NCBI RefSeq assembly: GCF_900105415.1
Contig: NZ_FNSM01000001.1
Coordinates: forward strand, 6,318,501-6,382,500
Source: Streptomyces sp. TLI_105
GTDB lineage: Bacteria > Actinomycetota > Actinomycetes > Streptomycetales > Streptomycetaceae
DNA: 64,000 nt
Reading direction: 5' to 3'
Shown here: positions 50,611 through 58,690 of the stretch, piece after piece
Layout of the letters: each line of letters begins with the position of its first letter
Numbering within the stretch: position 1 is the first letter of the stretch
Made by a program: the position numbers and the translations under genes
Notes under the pieces: generated by a model
Told to the model about the DNA's origin: nothing
Seen by the model: only the letters and a program-made list of their open reading frames with translations
Databases searched by the model: none

Positions 50611-53178
50611 GTGCCAGAACTCGTACTGGAATTGAACGGCAGGACCTGGACGCTCGATCCGTCCCGGTCGTACACCCTGGGCAGGGACCCTCAGGGTGAC
50701 CTGGTCATCGACGACGCCAGGGTCTCGTGGCGCCACGCCACCATCAGCTGGGGCGGCCGGAGCTGGGTCATCGAGGACCACGGCTCCACGAACGGCACCT
50801 TCCTCCAGGGCCAGAGGATCCACCAGGTGGAGATCGGTCCCGGCTCGGCCGTCCACCTGGGCAACGCCACCGACGGCCCGCGGCTGAATCTCGCCGCCGC
50901 CGGCGCGGCCGCCGCGCCTCAGCACCAGGCGCCGCAGCAGGCCCCGGCCCAGGCCCAGCAGGCCCCCGCCCACCAGGCGGCCGGGGCCGCCGCGCAGGCC
51001 GACTGGGCCACGCACCAGGCGCCTCCGCAGCACCAGGCGCCCCCGCAGCAACAGGGCTGGCAGCAGCCGCCGGCCCACCAGCAGGTCCCGCAGCAGCAGG
51101 TCCCGCACCAGCAGGGGCCCGGGCAGGGTCGCCCCGGTGGCGCCGCGGGGGCGTCGTCGGCCTACGCCGACCGCAGCCCCACCACGTTCCACCAGCTGTC
51201 GCTCGGTCACGTCATGCGGATCGGCCGTGCCCTCGAGAACGAACTGGTCGTCTCCGACCTCCAGGTCTCGCGGCACCACGCCGAGTTCCACGCGACGCCC
51301 GACGGCCGCATGGAGATCCGCGACCTCGGCTCGCACAACGGCACGTACGTCAACGGTCAGCCGATCCCCAAGGGCGGCAGCGCCCTGCTCGGCCCGCAGG
51401 ACATCGTCGGCGTCGGCCATTCGACGTTCCGCATCGTCGGCGGCCAGCTCGAGGAGTTCGTCGACACCGGCTCGGTCTCCTTCTCGGCCCGCCACCTCAC
51501 GGTCACGGTCGACGGCGGCAAGCAGATCCTCAAGGACGTCACCTTCGGCGTCCCGGAGAAGTCGCTGATCGGCGTCATCGGCCCGTCCGGCTCCGGCAAG
51601 TCGACCCTGCTCAAGGCGCTGACCGGCTACCGCCCGGCCAACGAGGGTGACGTCCTCTACGACAACCGAAGCCTCTACAAGCAGTTCGCCGAGCTGCGCC
51701 AGCGCATCGGTCTGGTCCCGCAGGACGACATCCTGCACAAGGAGCTGACCGTCGTGAAGGCGCTGCGCTACGCGGCCAAGCTCCGCTTCCCCGGCGACAC
51801 CGCCACGGCCGAGCGCGAGGCCCGCATCGACGAGGTGCTGCGCGAGCTCAAGCTCGACATCCACAAGGAGAAGAAGGTCACCTCCCTCTCCGGTGGCCAG
51901 CGCAAGCGCGTCTCCGTCGCCCTGGAGCTCCTCACCAAGCCCTCGCTGATCTTCCTGGACGAGCCGACCTCCGGTCTCGACCCGGGCATGGACCGCGATG
52001 TCATGCAGCTGCTCCGCGGCCTCGCGGACGACGGCCGCACGGTCCTCGTCGTCACCCACTCGGTGGCCGAGCTGGGCCTCTGCGACAAGCTCCTCGTCAT
52101 GGCGCCCGGCGGCTCCGTGGCGTACTTCGGCCCGCCGGAGGAGGCGCTGAACTTCTTCGGCTACTCCACCTGGGCCGACGTCTTCTCGGCCTTCGAGAAC
52201 TACCGCGACTACGACTGGGCGGGCCGCTGGAAGGGCTCGCAGCACTACCAGATGTACGCCGCGGACATCGACGCCGTCGCCGCGCAGCCCGTCCAGATGC
52301 CGCAGCAGGCGATGGCCAGGCCGCCGAAGCCGCAGGGCTGGGGCTCGCAGCTGTGGACCCTGATCCGCCGCTACGTCTCCGTCATCGCGTCCGACAAGGG
52401 CTTCATGGCCCTGATGGTGATCCTGCCGGCCGTCCTCGGCGCGGTGTCCGTCGTCATCCCGGCCGACTTCGGCCTCGGCAGGCCCACGCCGCCGTCCCGC
52501 TTCAACGGCGACGCGGGCACGATCATGCTGATCCTCGCGGTCGGCATGTGCTTCTCCGGCGCGGCCAACTCCGTCCGAGAGCTGATCAAGGAACGGGTCA
52601 TCTACGAGCGGGAACGCGCCGTCGGCCTGTCCCGCTCCGCGTACCTGATGTCCAAGGTCATCGTCCTCGGCGTGATTACGGCCTTCCAGGGCGTCATCAT
52701 CTGCGGCATCGGCTTCTCCACCCGCGCGCTGCCCGAAGAGGGCCTGTTCATGCCGCCGGCCGTCGAGCTCTGCGTCCAGGTCATCGCGCTCGGCCTGACC
52801 TCGATGATGGTCGGCCTGGTCATCTCCGCGCTGGTGAAGACCGCCGAGAAGACCATGCCGCTGCTCGTCATGTTCGCGATCATCCAGGTCGTCTTCACCG
52901 GCATCCTCTTCCAGGTGTACGGCTCGCCCGGCCTGGAGCAGTTCGCCTGGCTCATGCCCTCCCGCTGGGGCATCGCCGGCGCCGGCACCACCCTCGACCT
53001 GGCGCACCTCATGCCGCCGTGGGACCACAAGGACCCCACGAACACCGACCCGCTGTGGGAGCACACGGTCGGCCAGTGGAGCCTCGACCTCGGCATCCAG
53101 CTGATCATGGCCACGGTCTGCTGCGTCCTCGTGGCGCGGCTGCTGCGCCGCCATGAGCCCGAGGTCATGCGCAAGTAA
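50611..53178 (+). CDS. FHA-FHA-ABC transporter fusion (Rv1747-like exporter)
   Basis: An 855-residue protein with two forkhead-associated domains, an ABC ATPase and a transmembrane domain. FHA1 spans about residues 1-90 and FHA2 about 190-280. A Gln/Pro/Ala/His-rich linker of about 95 residues joins them. The ATPase has GPSGSGKST near residue 325 and LSGGQRKR near 427. The six-helix ABC-2 domain begins near residue 583. The plan is that of mycobacterial Rv1747, regulated by Ser/Thr kinases through the FHA domains. The GTG at 50611 gives the familiar start; an ATG at 50545 is possible but less likely. Confidence 0.88.
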   Translation: MPELVLELNGRTWTLDPSRSYTLGRDPQGDLVIDDARVSWRHATISWGGRSWVIEDHGSTNGTFLQGQRIHQVEIGPGSAVHLGNATDGPRLNLAAAGAAAAPQHQAPQQAPAQAQQAPAHQAAGAAAQADWATHQAPPQHQAPPQQQGWQQPPAHQQVPQQQVPHQQGPGQGRPGGAAGASSAYADRSPTTFHQLSLGHVMRIGRALENELVVSDLQVSRHHAEFHATPDGRMEIRDLGSHNGTYVNGQPIPKGGSALLGPQDIVGVGHSTFRIVGGQLEEFVDTGSVSFSARHLTVTVDGGKQILKDVTFGVPEKSLIGVIGPSGSGKSTLLKALTGYRPANEGDVLYDNRSLYKQFAELRQRIGLVPQDDILHKELTVVKALRYAAKLRFPGDTATAEREARIDEVLRELKLDIHKEKKVTSLSGGQRKRVSVALELLTKPSLIFLDEPTSGLDPGMDRDVMQLLRGLADDGRTVLVVTHSVAELGLCDKLLVMAPGGSVAYFGPPEEALNFFGYSTWADVFSAFENYRDYDWAGRWKGSQHYQMYAADIDAVAAQPVQMPQQAMARPPKPQGWGSQLWTLIRRYVSVIASDKGFMALMVILPAVLGAVSVVIPADFGLGRPTPPSRFNGDAGTIMLILAVGMCFSGAANSVRELIKERVIYERERAVGLSRSAYLMSKVIVLGVITAFQGVIICGIGFSTRALPEEGLFMPPAVELCVQVIALGLTSMMVGLVISALVKTAEKTMPLLVMFAIIQVVFTGILFQVYGSPGLEQFAWLMPSRWGIAGAGTTLDLAHLMPPWDHKDPTNTDPLWEHTVGQWSLDLGIQLIMATVCCVLVARLLRRHEPEVMRK

Positions 53179-53201
53179 GGGCCGTCGGCCCCGCCACGCC
53201 G

Positions 53202-53233
53202 AAGGGCGGCACCCCGGAGAGGGTGCCGCCCTT
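53202..53233. terminator. Bidirectional terminator between the FHA-ABC gene and the transglycosylase
   Basis: AAGGGCGGCACCC (53202-53214) pairs with GGGTGCCGCCCTT (53221-53233). It sits between two convergent genes. Confidence 0.85.
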
Positions 53234-53240
53234 TCGCGCG

Positions 53241-54050
53241 TCAGTACGCGCTGTTGACGTTGTCGATCGAGCCGTAGCGGTCGGCCGCGTAGTTGGCGGC
53301 GGCGACGATGTTGGCGACCGGGTCGTACTGGTCGAACTTGGTGCCGGGGATGTGGTACGCCTTGAAGGTCGGGTAGATCACCTGGAGCAGGCCCTTGGAC
53401 GGGATGCCGTTGATGGCGTTGATGTCCCAGTTGTTGATGGCCCGCGGGTTGCCGCTGGACTCGCGCATGATGTTCTTGTGCAGGCCGTTGTACGTGCCCG
53501 GGATGTTGTGCTTGTCCATGATGTAGAGCGCCTCGCGGATCCAGCCGTCGAGGTTGTTCGCGAAGACCGGGGTGCGGGCGACGGAACGGCTCGCGGCCGC
53601 CTTCTCCGCGGCGCGCTTCTTCGCGGCGGCCTTGGCCTTGGCCTCGGCCTTCGCCTTGGCGGCGGCCTTCGCCTTGACCTCGGCCCTGGCCTTCGCGGTG
53701 GCCTTCGCCAGGGCGTCGGCCTTGGCCTTCGCGGCCTTCGCCTGGGCGTCGAGCTTCGCCTTGGCGGCGGCCTTCGCCTTCGCCTCCGCCTCCTGCTTGG
53801 CCTTCAGACCGATGGTGGTCTGCTGCTCGCTGACGCTGGCGGCCAGCGCCTTGGCCTGCGGGCTGTTCGCGTTGTACGACCAGGCCACCTGCTGGGTACC
53901 GGACAGGGCCTGGGGCTCGGTCTCGGTGCCGCCGTTGTGAGGCACGAGGGAGAGGGTGAGGGCTGCGGCGCCCAGAGCGGCGACGCCGGCGATCGTGGCC
54001 TTGTGGGTCTTCTTCAGACCACGACTGTGGCCAGGGGTGTTCGCAGACAT
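53241..54050 (-). CDS. Lytic transglycosylase with SLT domain and Ala/Lys coiled segment
   Basis: A 269-residue secreted or membrane-linked enzyme. Residues 1-45 hold a basic start and a hydrophobic segment (ATIAGVAALGAAALTLSLV). Residues 85-155 are a highly repetitive Ala/Lys/Glu helix (pattern KAKAAAKAK). The C-terminal SLT-type domain has the catalytic glutamate context IMRESSGNPRAINNWD. It would cleave peptidoglycan. Many streptomycete relatives are controlled in development; I see no riboswitch in its leader. Confidence 0.9.
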   Translation of the reverse strand: MSANTPGHSRGLKKTHKATIAGVAALGAAALTLSLVPHNGGTETEPQALSGTQQVAWSYNANSPQAKALAASVSEQQTTIGLKAKQEAEAKAKAAAKAKLDAQAKAAKAKADALAKATAKARAEVKAKAAAKAKAEAKAKAAAKKRAAEKAAASRSVARTPVFANNLDGWIREALYIMDKHNIPGTYNGLHKNIMRESSGNPRAINNWDINAINGIPSKGLLQVIYPTFKAYHIPGTKFDQYDPVANIVAAANYAADRYGSIDNVNSAY

Positions 54051-54342
54051 GCAGGACTACCTCTTCGAATCGCTGGGGGTCGTCGCTCGGCCGGGGCGGC
54101 GCTGCGCCTGCTCGGCGGCGACGGAGGCAATTCTTAGCGGCAGCAAAATGCCGTGGCAAAGGTGTGACGTACGAAGCCGGGTAGTGGATCAGGGCCTCGC
54201 GCAGGGGCCGCGCAATGCCCCCTGTGGCCCGTTTTCTCCGCCCATATCCGGCGTCATGAGGTCCACTAGGGGGCTTCGTAAGTGATGTGCGTCCTATGCG
54301 CGGCCTCACATCAGGCCCGTAACGAACTCACCATGGGTTGCT

Positions 54343-55575
54343 TCAGCAATGCATACGGTGAGCCCCCTCCTCCGGGAGGAGGAGATGGAGGTCGCCGAAC
54401 TCGTGCCAGAGGTAGCGCTCCCGTACCGCGGCGGCGTACGCGCTCCGCAGCGCGGGCCGCCCGGCGACCGCCTCCAGCATCAGCAGGTGCGAGGCCTCCG
54501 GCTCGTGCAGCCCGGTGAGCAGCCCGTCCACCACCCGCACCCCGCGCGCGGGCGTCACCACCAGATCGGTCCACCCCGCGACGGCCCGCACCGCCCCGCC
54601 GCACCCGACCCCCGCCCGCCGGGACGGCCCCGCCGCTGCCGACTCCAGCGCCCGCACGACGGTCCCCTCTCTCGACGCGTCCCTCGCGCCGTTCGGCCCC
54701 AGGGGGCCTCTCGGGCTTCGGGCCGCTGCGCCGGACTCCGTCCGCCGAGGTGGTTCCACCGCAGCGGACTCCAGTGCCCGCACCACCGTCGTACCGACGG
54801 CGATCACCCGGCCGCCCCCGGCACGGGCCGCGTTCACCAGGCCGGCCGTCGCCGCCGGGACCTCGAAGCGCTCCGGGTAGGGCGGCTCGTGCGCCTCCGC
54901 CGACGCCACCCCCGTATGAAGGCGGAGCGGGGCGATCCGTACGCCCCGGTCGACCAGCTCCGCCACCAGCCGGGCCGTGAAGGGCCGCCCCGCGCTCGGC
55001 ATCTCCGCCGAGCCCGACCCGTCGGGGGAGGGGCGCGCGAAGACCGTCCGGTACGCCGACAGGGGTTGGTCCCGGTCCGTGTACCCGTACCGGATGGGCC
55101 GCCCGTACCGGCCGAGCAGCCCCGGCACGTCCACGGTCACCCGCGCCCACCACAGCCGCGCGCCGCCGGGCACCAGCGGCTCCTCGCACACCAGCCGCGC
55201 CCCTCCCGGCAGCCGGACGACCACGCCCGCGGGACCGCCCCCACGCGGGCGCGTACTGCCCGACGGATCCGGTGCCCGCAGCTCCACGGCCCAGCGCCCG
55301 TCGTCCCCACGGGTCGAGAAGTGCACCACCACCGGCTCCCCGCCCGGCTCCGGGCCGAGCCGCCCGTCCACGGCTGCCGCGAGCGTCGTCGAGGTGTTGA
55401 CGACCAGCACGTCCCCGGCCCGCAGCAGCGCGGGCAGCTCCCTGAAGGAGTGGTGCGACACCGCCGTGCCCCGCGACACGAGCAGCCGCACGTCGTCCCG
55501 GCGGCGCCCGGGCCCCCGCTGCTCGGCCGGCACCCGCGCCGACAGTTCCGCCGGCACCCTCACGGCCAGTGTCAT
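54343..55575 (-). CDS. QueA-like S-adenosylmethionine:tRNA ribosyltransferase-isomerase family protein
   Basis: A 410-residue member of the QueA family, which transfers and isomerises the ribosyl part of AdoMet onto preQ1-tRNA. QueA-like parts are RDDVRLLVSRG and LPALLRAGDVLVVNTS at the N-terminus, ARVTVDVPGLLGRYGRPIRYGY and HEPPYPERFEV in the middle and YLWHEFGDLHLLL at the end. Residues 263-272 (TVVRALESAA) are repeated at 305-314, with a disordered insert between, so it is longer than usual. The start ATG overlaps the SDR stop (TGATG). Whether it acts in a queuosine pathway here is unclear. Confidence 0.8.
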   Translation of the reverse strand: MTLAVRVPAELSARVPAEQRGPGRRRDDVRLLVSRGTAVSHHSFRELPALLRAGDVLVVNTSTTLAAAVDGRLGPEPGGEPVVVHFSTRGDDGRWAVELRAPDPSGSTRPRGGGPAGVVVRLPGGARLVCEEPLVPGGARLWWARVTVDVPGLLGRYGRPIRYGYTDRDQPLSAYRTVFARPSPDGSGSAEMPSAGRPFTARLVAELVDRGVRIAPLRLHTGVASAEAHEPPYPERFEVPAATAGLVNAARAGGGRVIAVGTTVVRALESAAVEPPRRTESGAAARSPRGPLGPNGARDASREGTVVRALESAAAGPSRRAGVGCGGAVRAVAGWTDLVVTPARGVRVVDGLLTGLHEPEASHLLMLEAVAGRPALRSAYAAAVRERYLWHEFGDLHLLLPEEGAHRMHC

Positions 55576-56270
55576 CACGCCTCCAGGAAGGCCGGCGCGG
55601 AATACCGGCCGCTCGCCGGCCGCTCGTCGAGCAGCCGCAGGAAGACGGGGGCGACATCGGCCGGAGCGGGAGTCCCGGACAGGTCCTCGCCGGGCTCCGC
55701 GGCGGCCAGCATGTCCGTCCGCATCCCGCCCGGGTCCACCCACCAGACCCGCAGCCCCGGCTCCTCCACCGCCAGGACCGCCGACAGCTGGTCGAGCGCC
55801 GCCTTCGTCGCCCCGTACGCCCCCCAGGTCCGGTACGCCTCCGCGGCCGCGTCCGAGCTCAGATTGACCACCGCGCCGGCGGGCGCCGCGCGCAGCAGCG
55901 GCAGCGCCTCCTGCAGCAGCCCCAGCGGGGCCACCACATTGACCTCCAGGGCGGCCCGGAAACCGTCCAGCGGGTGCCGGTCGAGCGGCACCAGGGGTTC
56001 CGCGCCCAGGATCCCCGCGTTGTTCACGAGCAGATCGAGCCCACCGAGCTCCTCCGCCGCGGCCACGAGCTCCCGCCGGTGCGCCGCGTCCGTCACGTCC
56101 CCGGCCGACGCCACCACCCGTGCCCCGCGCGCGCGTGCCGCCGCCGCGCTCTCCTCCAGTACGTCCGCCGTGCGGGCGTCCAGCACCAGGTCCCAGCCCC
56201 GCCCGGCGAGAGCCTCGGCCAGTGCCCGCCCCAGACCCCTCGACGCCCCCGTGACGATCGCGACAGCCAT
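55575..56270 (-). CDS. SDR family oxidoreductase
   Basis: A 231-residue SDR. Cofactor motif TGASRGLG is near residues 7-14, NNAG near 85-88, and the catalytic set is NLSSDAAAEAYRTWGAYGATKAA with YxxxK. It is joined to the QueA-like gene by a TGATG overlap and probably acts in the same context. Two ATG codons three apart are possible; 56270 sits at a better distance from the GGGG site. Confidence 0.85.
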   Translation of the reverse strand: MAVAIVTGASRGLGRALAEALAGRGWDLVLDARTADVLEESAAAARARGARVVASAGDVTDAAHRRELVAAAEELGGLDLLVNNAGILGAEPLVPLDRHPLDGFRAALEVNVVAPLGLLQEALPLLRAAPAGAVVNLSSDAAAEAYRTWGAYGATKAALDQLSAVLAVEEPGLRVWWVDPGGMRTDMLAAAEPGEDLSGTPAPADVAPVFLRLLDERPASGRYSAPAFLEA

Positions 56271-56365
56271 GACGTCCATCCCCTCTCTCCTTCGGATGGC
56301 TCCACCCTCCGGCCGCGGCCCCGCCCACCGCCTCGTCCCCGGGCCCGGACCGCCGAGGGCACTTC

Positions 56366-56375
56366 GACCTAGGTC
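56366..56375. promoter_or_regulatory. Short palindrome GACCTAGGTC between divergent genes
   Basis: A perfect 10-bp palindrome in the 173-base gap between the SDR and histidine-kinase genes, about 70 bases before the kinase start. It could be an operator; the evidence is only symmetry and position. Confidence 0.3.
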
Positions 56376-56443
56376 CCCGGACCTGCTCCGCCCTCGTCCC
56401 CGGACGGATACGGACCGTCACACCCCGCCGGTACGGTGAACAC

Positions 56444-57589
56444 ATGAGCCATCGACCGAGCTCCGGCCTGGCCGCCGTGAGCACCGCCCTCCTGGCGATG
56501 AGCCGCCATCTGGAGGTCCGTGACGTCCTCAAGACGATCGTGGCCTCCGCGCGCGAGCTGCTCGACGCCGAGTACGCCGCGCTGGGCGTCCCCGACGACC
56601 ACGGCGGCTTCGCCCAGTTCGTGGTCGACGGCGTCAGCGACGAGCAGTGGAGGGCGATCGGCCCGCTGCCCCGCCAGCACGGCATCCTGGCCGCGATGCT
56701 CCACAAGGCCGAGCCCGAGCGGCTCGCCGACGTCCGCGCGGACCCCCGCTTCGAGGGCTGGCCGGACGCCCACCCCGAGATGTCCGACTTCCTCGGCCTG
56801 CCCGTCCGCGACGGCGACGAGACCCTCGGCGCCCTCTTCCTCGCGAACAAGCGCTGCCCGAGGGAGGGCGGCGGCTGCGGCTTCACCGCCGAGGACGAGG
56901 CACTCCTCTCGATCCTCGCCCAGCACGCGGCCATCGCCCTCACCAACGCCCGGCTGTACGAGCGCAGCCGTGAGCTCACCATCGTCGAGGAGCGCTCCCG
57001 CCTCGCCCACGAGCTGCACGACGCCGTCAGCCAGAAGCTCTTCTCGCTCCGTCTGACCGCCCAGGCGGCCGCCGCCCTCGTCGACCGCGACCCGGTCCGC
57101 GCCAAGGGCGAGCTCCAGCAGGTCGCCGCGCTCGCCGCCGAGGCCGCCGACGAGCTGCGCGCCGCCGTCGTCGAGCTCAGGCCCGCCGCCCTCGACGAGG
57201 ACGGCCTCGTGCACACGCTCCGCACCCAGATCCAGGTCCTGGACCGCGCCCATTCCGCCCGGGTGACCTTCGAGAGCCCGGGGACCCGGGCCCTGCCCGC
57301 CGCCCAGGAGGAGGCCGTCCTCCGGGTCGCGCAGGAGGCCCTGCACAACGCCCTGCGGCACGCGGACGCGGAGCTCGTCGCGGTCTCCCTCACCCGCAGC
57401 GGGCAGGGCGCGCGGCTCACCGTCACCGACGACGGCAAGGGCTTCGACCCGCGTACGGTCCGCAGCGCGGGCCGCCATCTGGGCCTGGTCTCCATGCGGG
57501 ACCGCGCGAGCGGCGTCGGCGGCAGACTCACGGTGACCTCGGCCCCGGGCCGGGGCACCACGATCGAGATGGAGGTCCCCGGTGGCTGA
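56444..57589 (+). CDS. GAF-domain sensor histidine kinase, NarL/DesK type
   Basis: A 381-residue cytoplasmic kinase. One GAF domain (about residues 25-165) precedes the HisKA_3 dimerisation domain, where the phospho-acceptor is His192 in LAHELHDAVSQKLFSLRL. The HATPase_c domain has the N-box (VAQEALHNALRHADA) and TVTDDGKGFD. There is no transmembrane helix. The overall plan resembles DevS/DosT, but a haem ligand cannot be called by eye. It is overlapped by its response regulator gene by eight bases. Confidence 0.92.
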   Translation: MSHRPSSGLAAVSTALLAMSRHLEVRDVLKTIVASARELLDAEYAALGVPDDHGGFAQFVVDGVSDEQWRAIGPLPRQHGILAAMLHKAEPERLADVRADPRFEGWPDAHPEMSDFLGLPVRDGDETLGALFLANKRCPREGGGCGFTAEDEALLSILAQHAAIALTNARLYERSRELTIVEERSRLAHELHDAVSQKLFSLRLTAQAAAALVDRDPVRAKGELQQVAALAAEAADELRAAVVELRPAALDEDGLVHTLRTQIQVLDRAHSARVTFESPGTRALPAAQEEAVLRVAQEALHNALRHADAELVAVSLTRSGQGARLTVTDDGKGFDPRTVRSAGRHLGLVSMRDRASGVGGRLTVTSAPGRGTTIEMEVPGG

Positions 57590-58229
57590 CAAGCCGATCC
57601 GCGTGCTCCTGGTCGACGACCACCAGGTCGTCCGCCGTGGCCTGCGCACCTTCCTGGAGGTGCAGGACGACATAGAGGTCGTGGGGGAGGCCTCCGACGG
57701 CGCCGAGGGGGTCGCCAGGGCGGAGGAGCTGCAGCCGGACGTGGTCCTCATGGACGTGAAGATGCCGGGCACGGACGGCATCGAGGCGCTCAAGCGGCTC
57801 CGTGAGCTGGCCAACCCCGCCAGAGTCCTGATCGTCACCAGCTTCACCGAGCAGCGGACGGTCGTCCCCGCGCTCCGCGCCGGCGCCTGTGGATACGTCT
57901 ACAAGGACATCGACCCCGACGCCCTGGCCGGCGCGATCCGCTCCGTCCACGCCGGGCACGTCCTGCTCCAGCCCGAGGTGGCCGGCGCGCTCCTCGCCCA
58001 GGACGACTCCCACGGCGGGGGCACGGGGCGGGGCTCCACCCTCACGGAGCGGGAGCGCGAGGTCCTCGGCCTGATCGCGGACGGCCGGTCCAACCGGGAG
58101 ATCGCCCGGGCCCTCGTCCTCTCCGAGAAGACGGTCAAGACGCATGTCTCGAACATCTTGATGAAACTCGACCTGGCGGACCGCACCCAGGCGGCCCTCT
58201 GGGCGGTCCGCCACGGCCTCACCGGCTGA
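57582..58229 (+). CDS. NarL/LuxR-family response regulator
   Basis: A 215-residue regulator. The receiver domain has Asp12/Asp13 and phospho-acceptor Asp58 (VVLMDVKMPG). The C-terminal LuxR HTH is LTEREREVLGLIADGRSNREIARALVLSEKTVKTHVSNI. It is cotranscribed with the kinase. The start is GTG. Targets are unknown; the nearest candidate gene is the chaplin downstream, but that gene has its own BldN-type promoter. Confidence 0.94.
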   Translation: MADKPIRVLLVDDHQVVRRGLRTFLEVQDDIEVVGEASDGAEGVARAEELQPDVVLMDVKMPGTDGIEALKRLRELANPARVLIVTSFTEQRTVVPALRAGACGYVYKDIDPDALAGAIRSVHAGHVLLQPEVAGALLAQDDSHGGGTGRGSTLTEREREVLGLIADGRSNREIARALVLSEKTVKTHVSNILMKLDLADRTQAALWAVRHGLTG

Positions 58230-58230
58230 C

Positions 58231-58254
58231 GCGCCCCTCTGTGCGCCGGGGCGC
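58231..58254 (+). terminator. Short hairpin after the response regulator gene
   Basis: GCGCCCC (58231-58237) pairs with GGGGCGC (58248-58254), one base after the stop codon. Confidence 0.55.
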
Positions 58255-58301
58255 ACGACCGTTCAGTACTTCATACCGTCGTGTGGATGTCCCCCGTTCG
58301 G

Positions 58302-58329
58302 CGTAACCCGGCGGGGGGTGCGGCGTTCT
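58302..58329 (+). promoter_or_regulatory. BldN-type promoter for chpE
   Basis: CGTAAC (58302-58307), then exactly 16 bases, then CGTTCT (58324-58329), 53 bases before the chpE start. The known BldN consensus is CGTAAC, 16 bases, CGTTGA. Chaplin genes are established BldN targets. Confidence 0.75.
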
Positions 58330-58382
58330 CCATGGCGTGCTGCGGCGGACCGGCCGCAGCGACGACCAGGAGGATGTACCCA

Positions 58383-58622
58383 GTGAAGAACCTCAAGAAG
58401 GCCGCCGCCCTCACCATGATCGCGGGTGGCATCGTCGCCGCCGGCGCGGGTGTCGCCTCCGCGAACGCGGACGCCGACGGGCAGGCCCTCCACTCGCCGG
58501 GCGTAGGCTCCGGCAACCTGGTGCAGGTCCCGGTCCACGTCCCCGTGAACGTCTCCGGCAACACGGTCAACGTGATCGGCCTGCTCAACCCGGCCTTCGG
58601 CAACGACGCCCACAACGGCTGA
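58383..58622 (+). CDS. chpE: Short chaplin ChpE
   Basis: A 79-residue chaplin. A signal peptide (about residues 1-27, VKNLKKAAALTMIAGGIVAAGAGVASA region) is followed by one chaplin domain (residues about 38-76), with SPGVGSGNLVQVPVHVPVN and VNVIGLLNPAFGN. It lacks the cysteine pair present in other chaplins, which is characteristic of ChpE. Chaplins form the hydrophobic rodlet layer of aerial hyphae. The GTG at 58383 is eight bases after AGGAGG. Confidence 0.95.
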   Translation: MKNLKKAAALTMIAGGIVAAGAGVASANADADGQALHSPGVGSGNLVQVPVHVPVNVSGNTVNVIGLLNPAFGNDAHNG

Positions 58623-58634
58623 CCGCCCCACACT

Positions 58635-58665
58635 CGGCCCCCGGACGATCCCCCCGGGGGCCGAC
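58635..58665 (+). terminator. Terminator after chpE
   Basis: TCGGCCCCCGG (58635-58645) pairs with CCGGGGGCCGA (58655-58665), followed by CCCCTTTT on the plus strand. Confidence 0.85.
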
Positions 58666-58690
58666 CCCTTTTCCCCGCGAGGCGCAGGCC

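Noticed and set aside
54051..54300. Possible ydaO-type (c-di-AMP) riboswitch before the lytic transglycosylase
   Set aside because: Several streptomycete wall hydrolases have this element, but I could not find the conserved core in the leader here.
50398..54309. Very long minus-strand open frame opposite the FHA-ABC gene
   Set aside because: Its translation is a low-complexity run of Arg, Gly, Asp and Glu. The plus-strand frame has clear FHA, ABC and membrane domains, so this is a shadow caused by high G+C.
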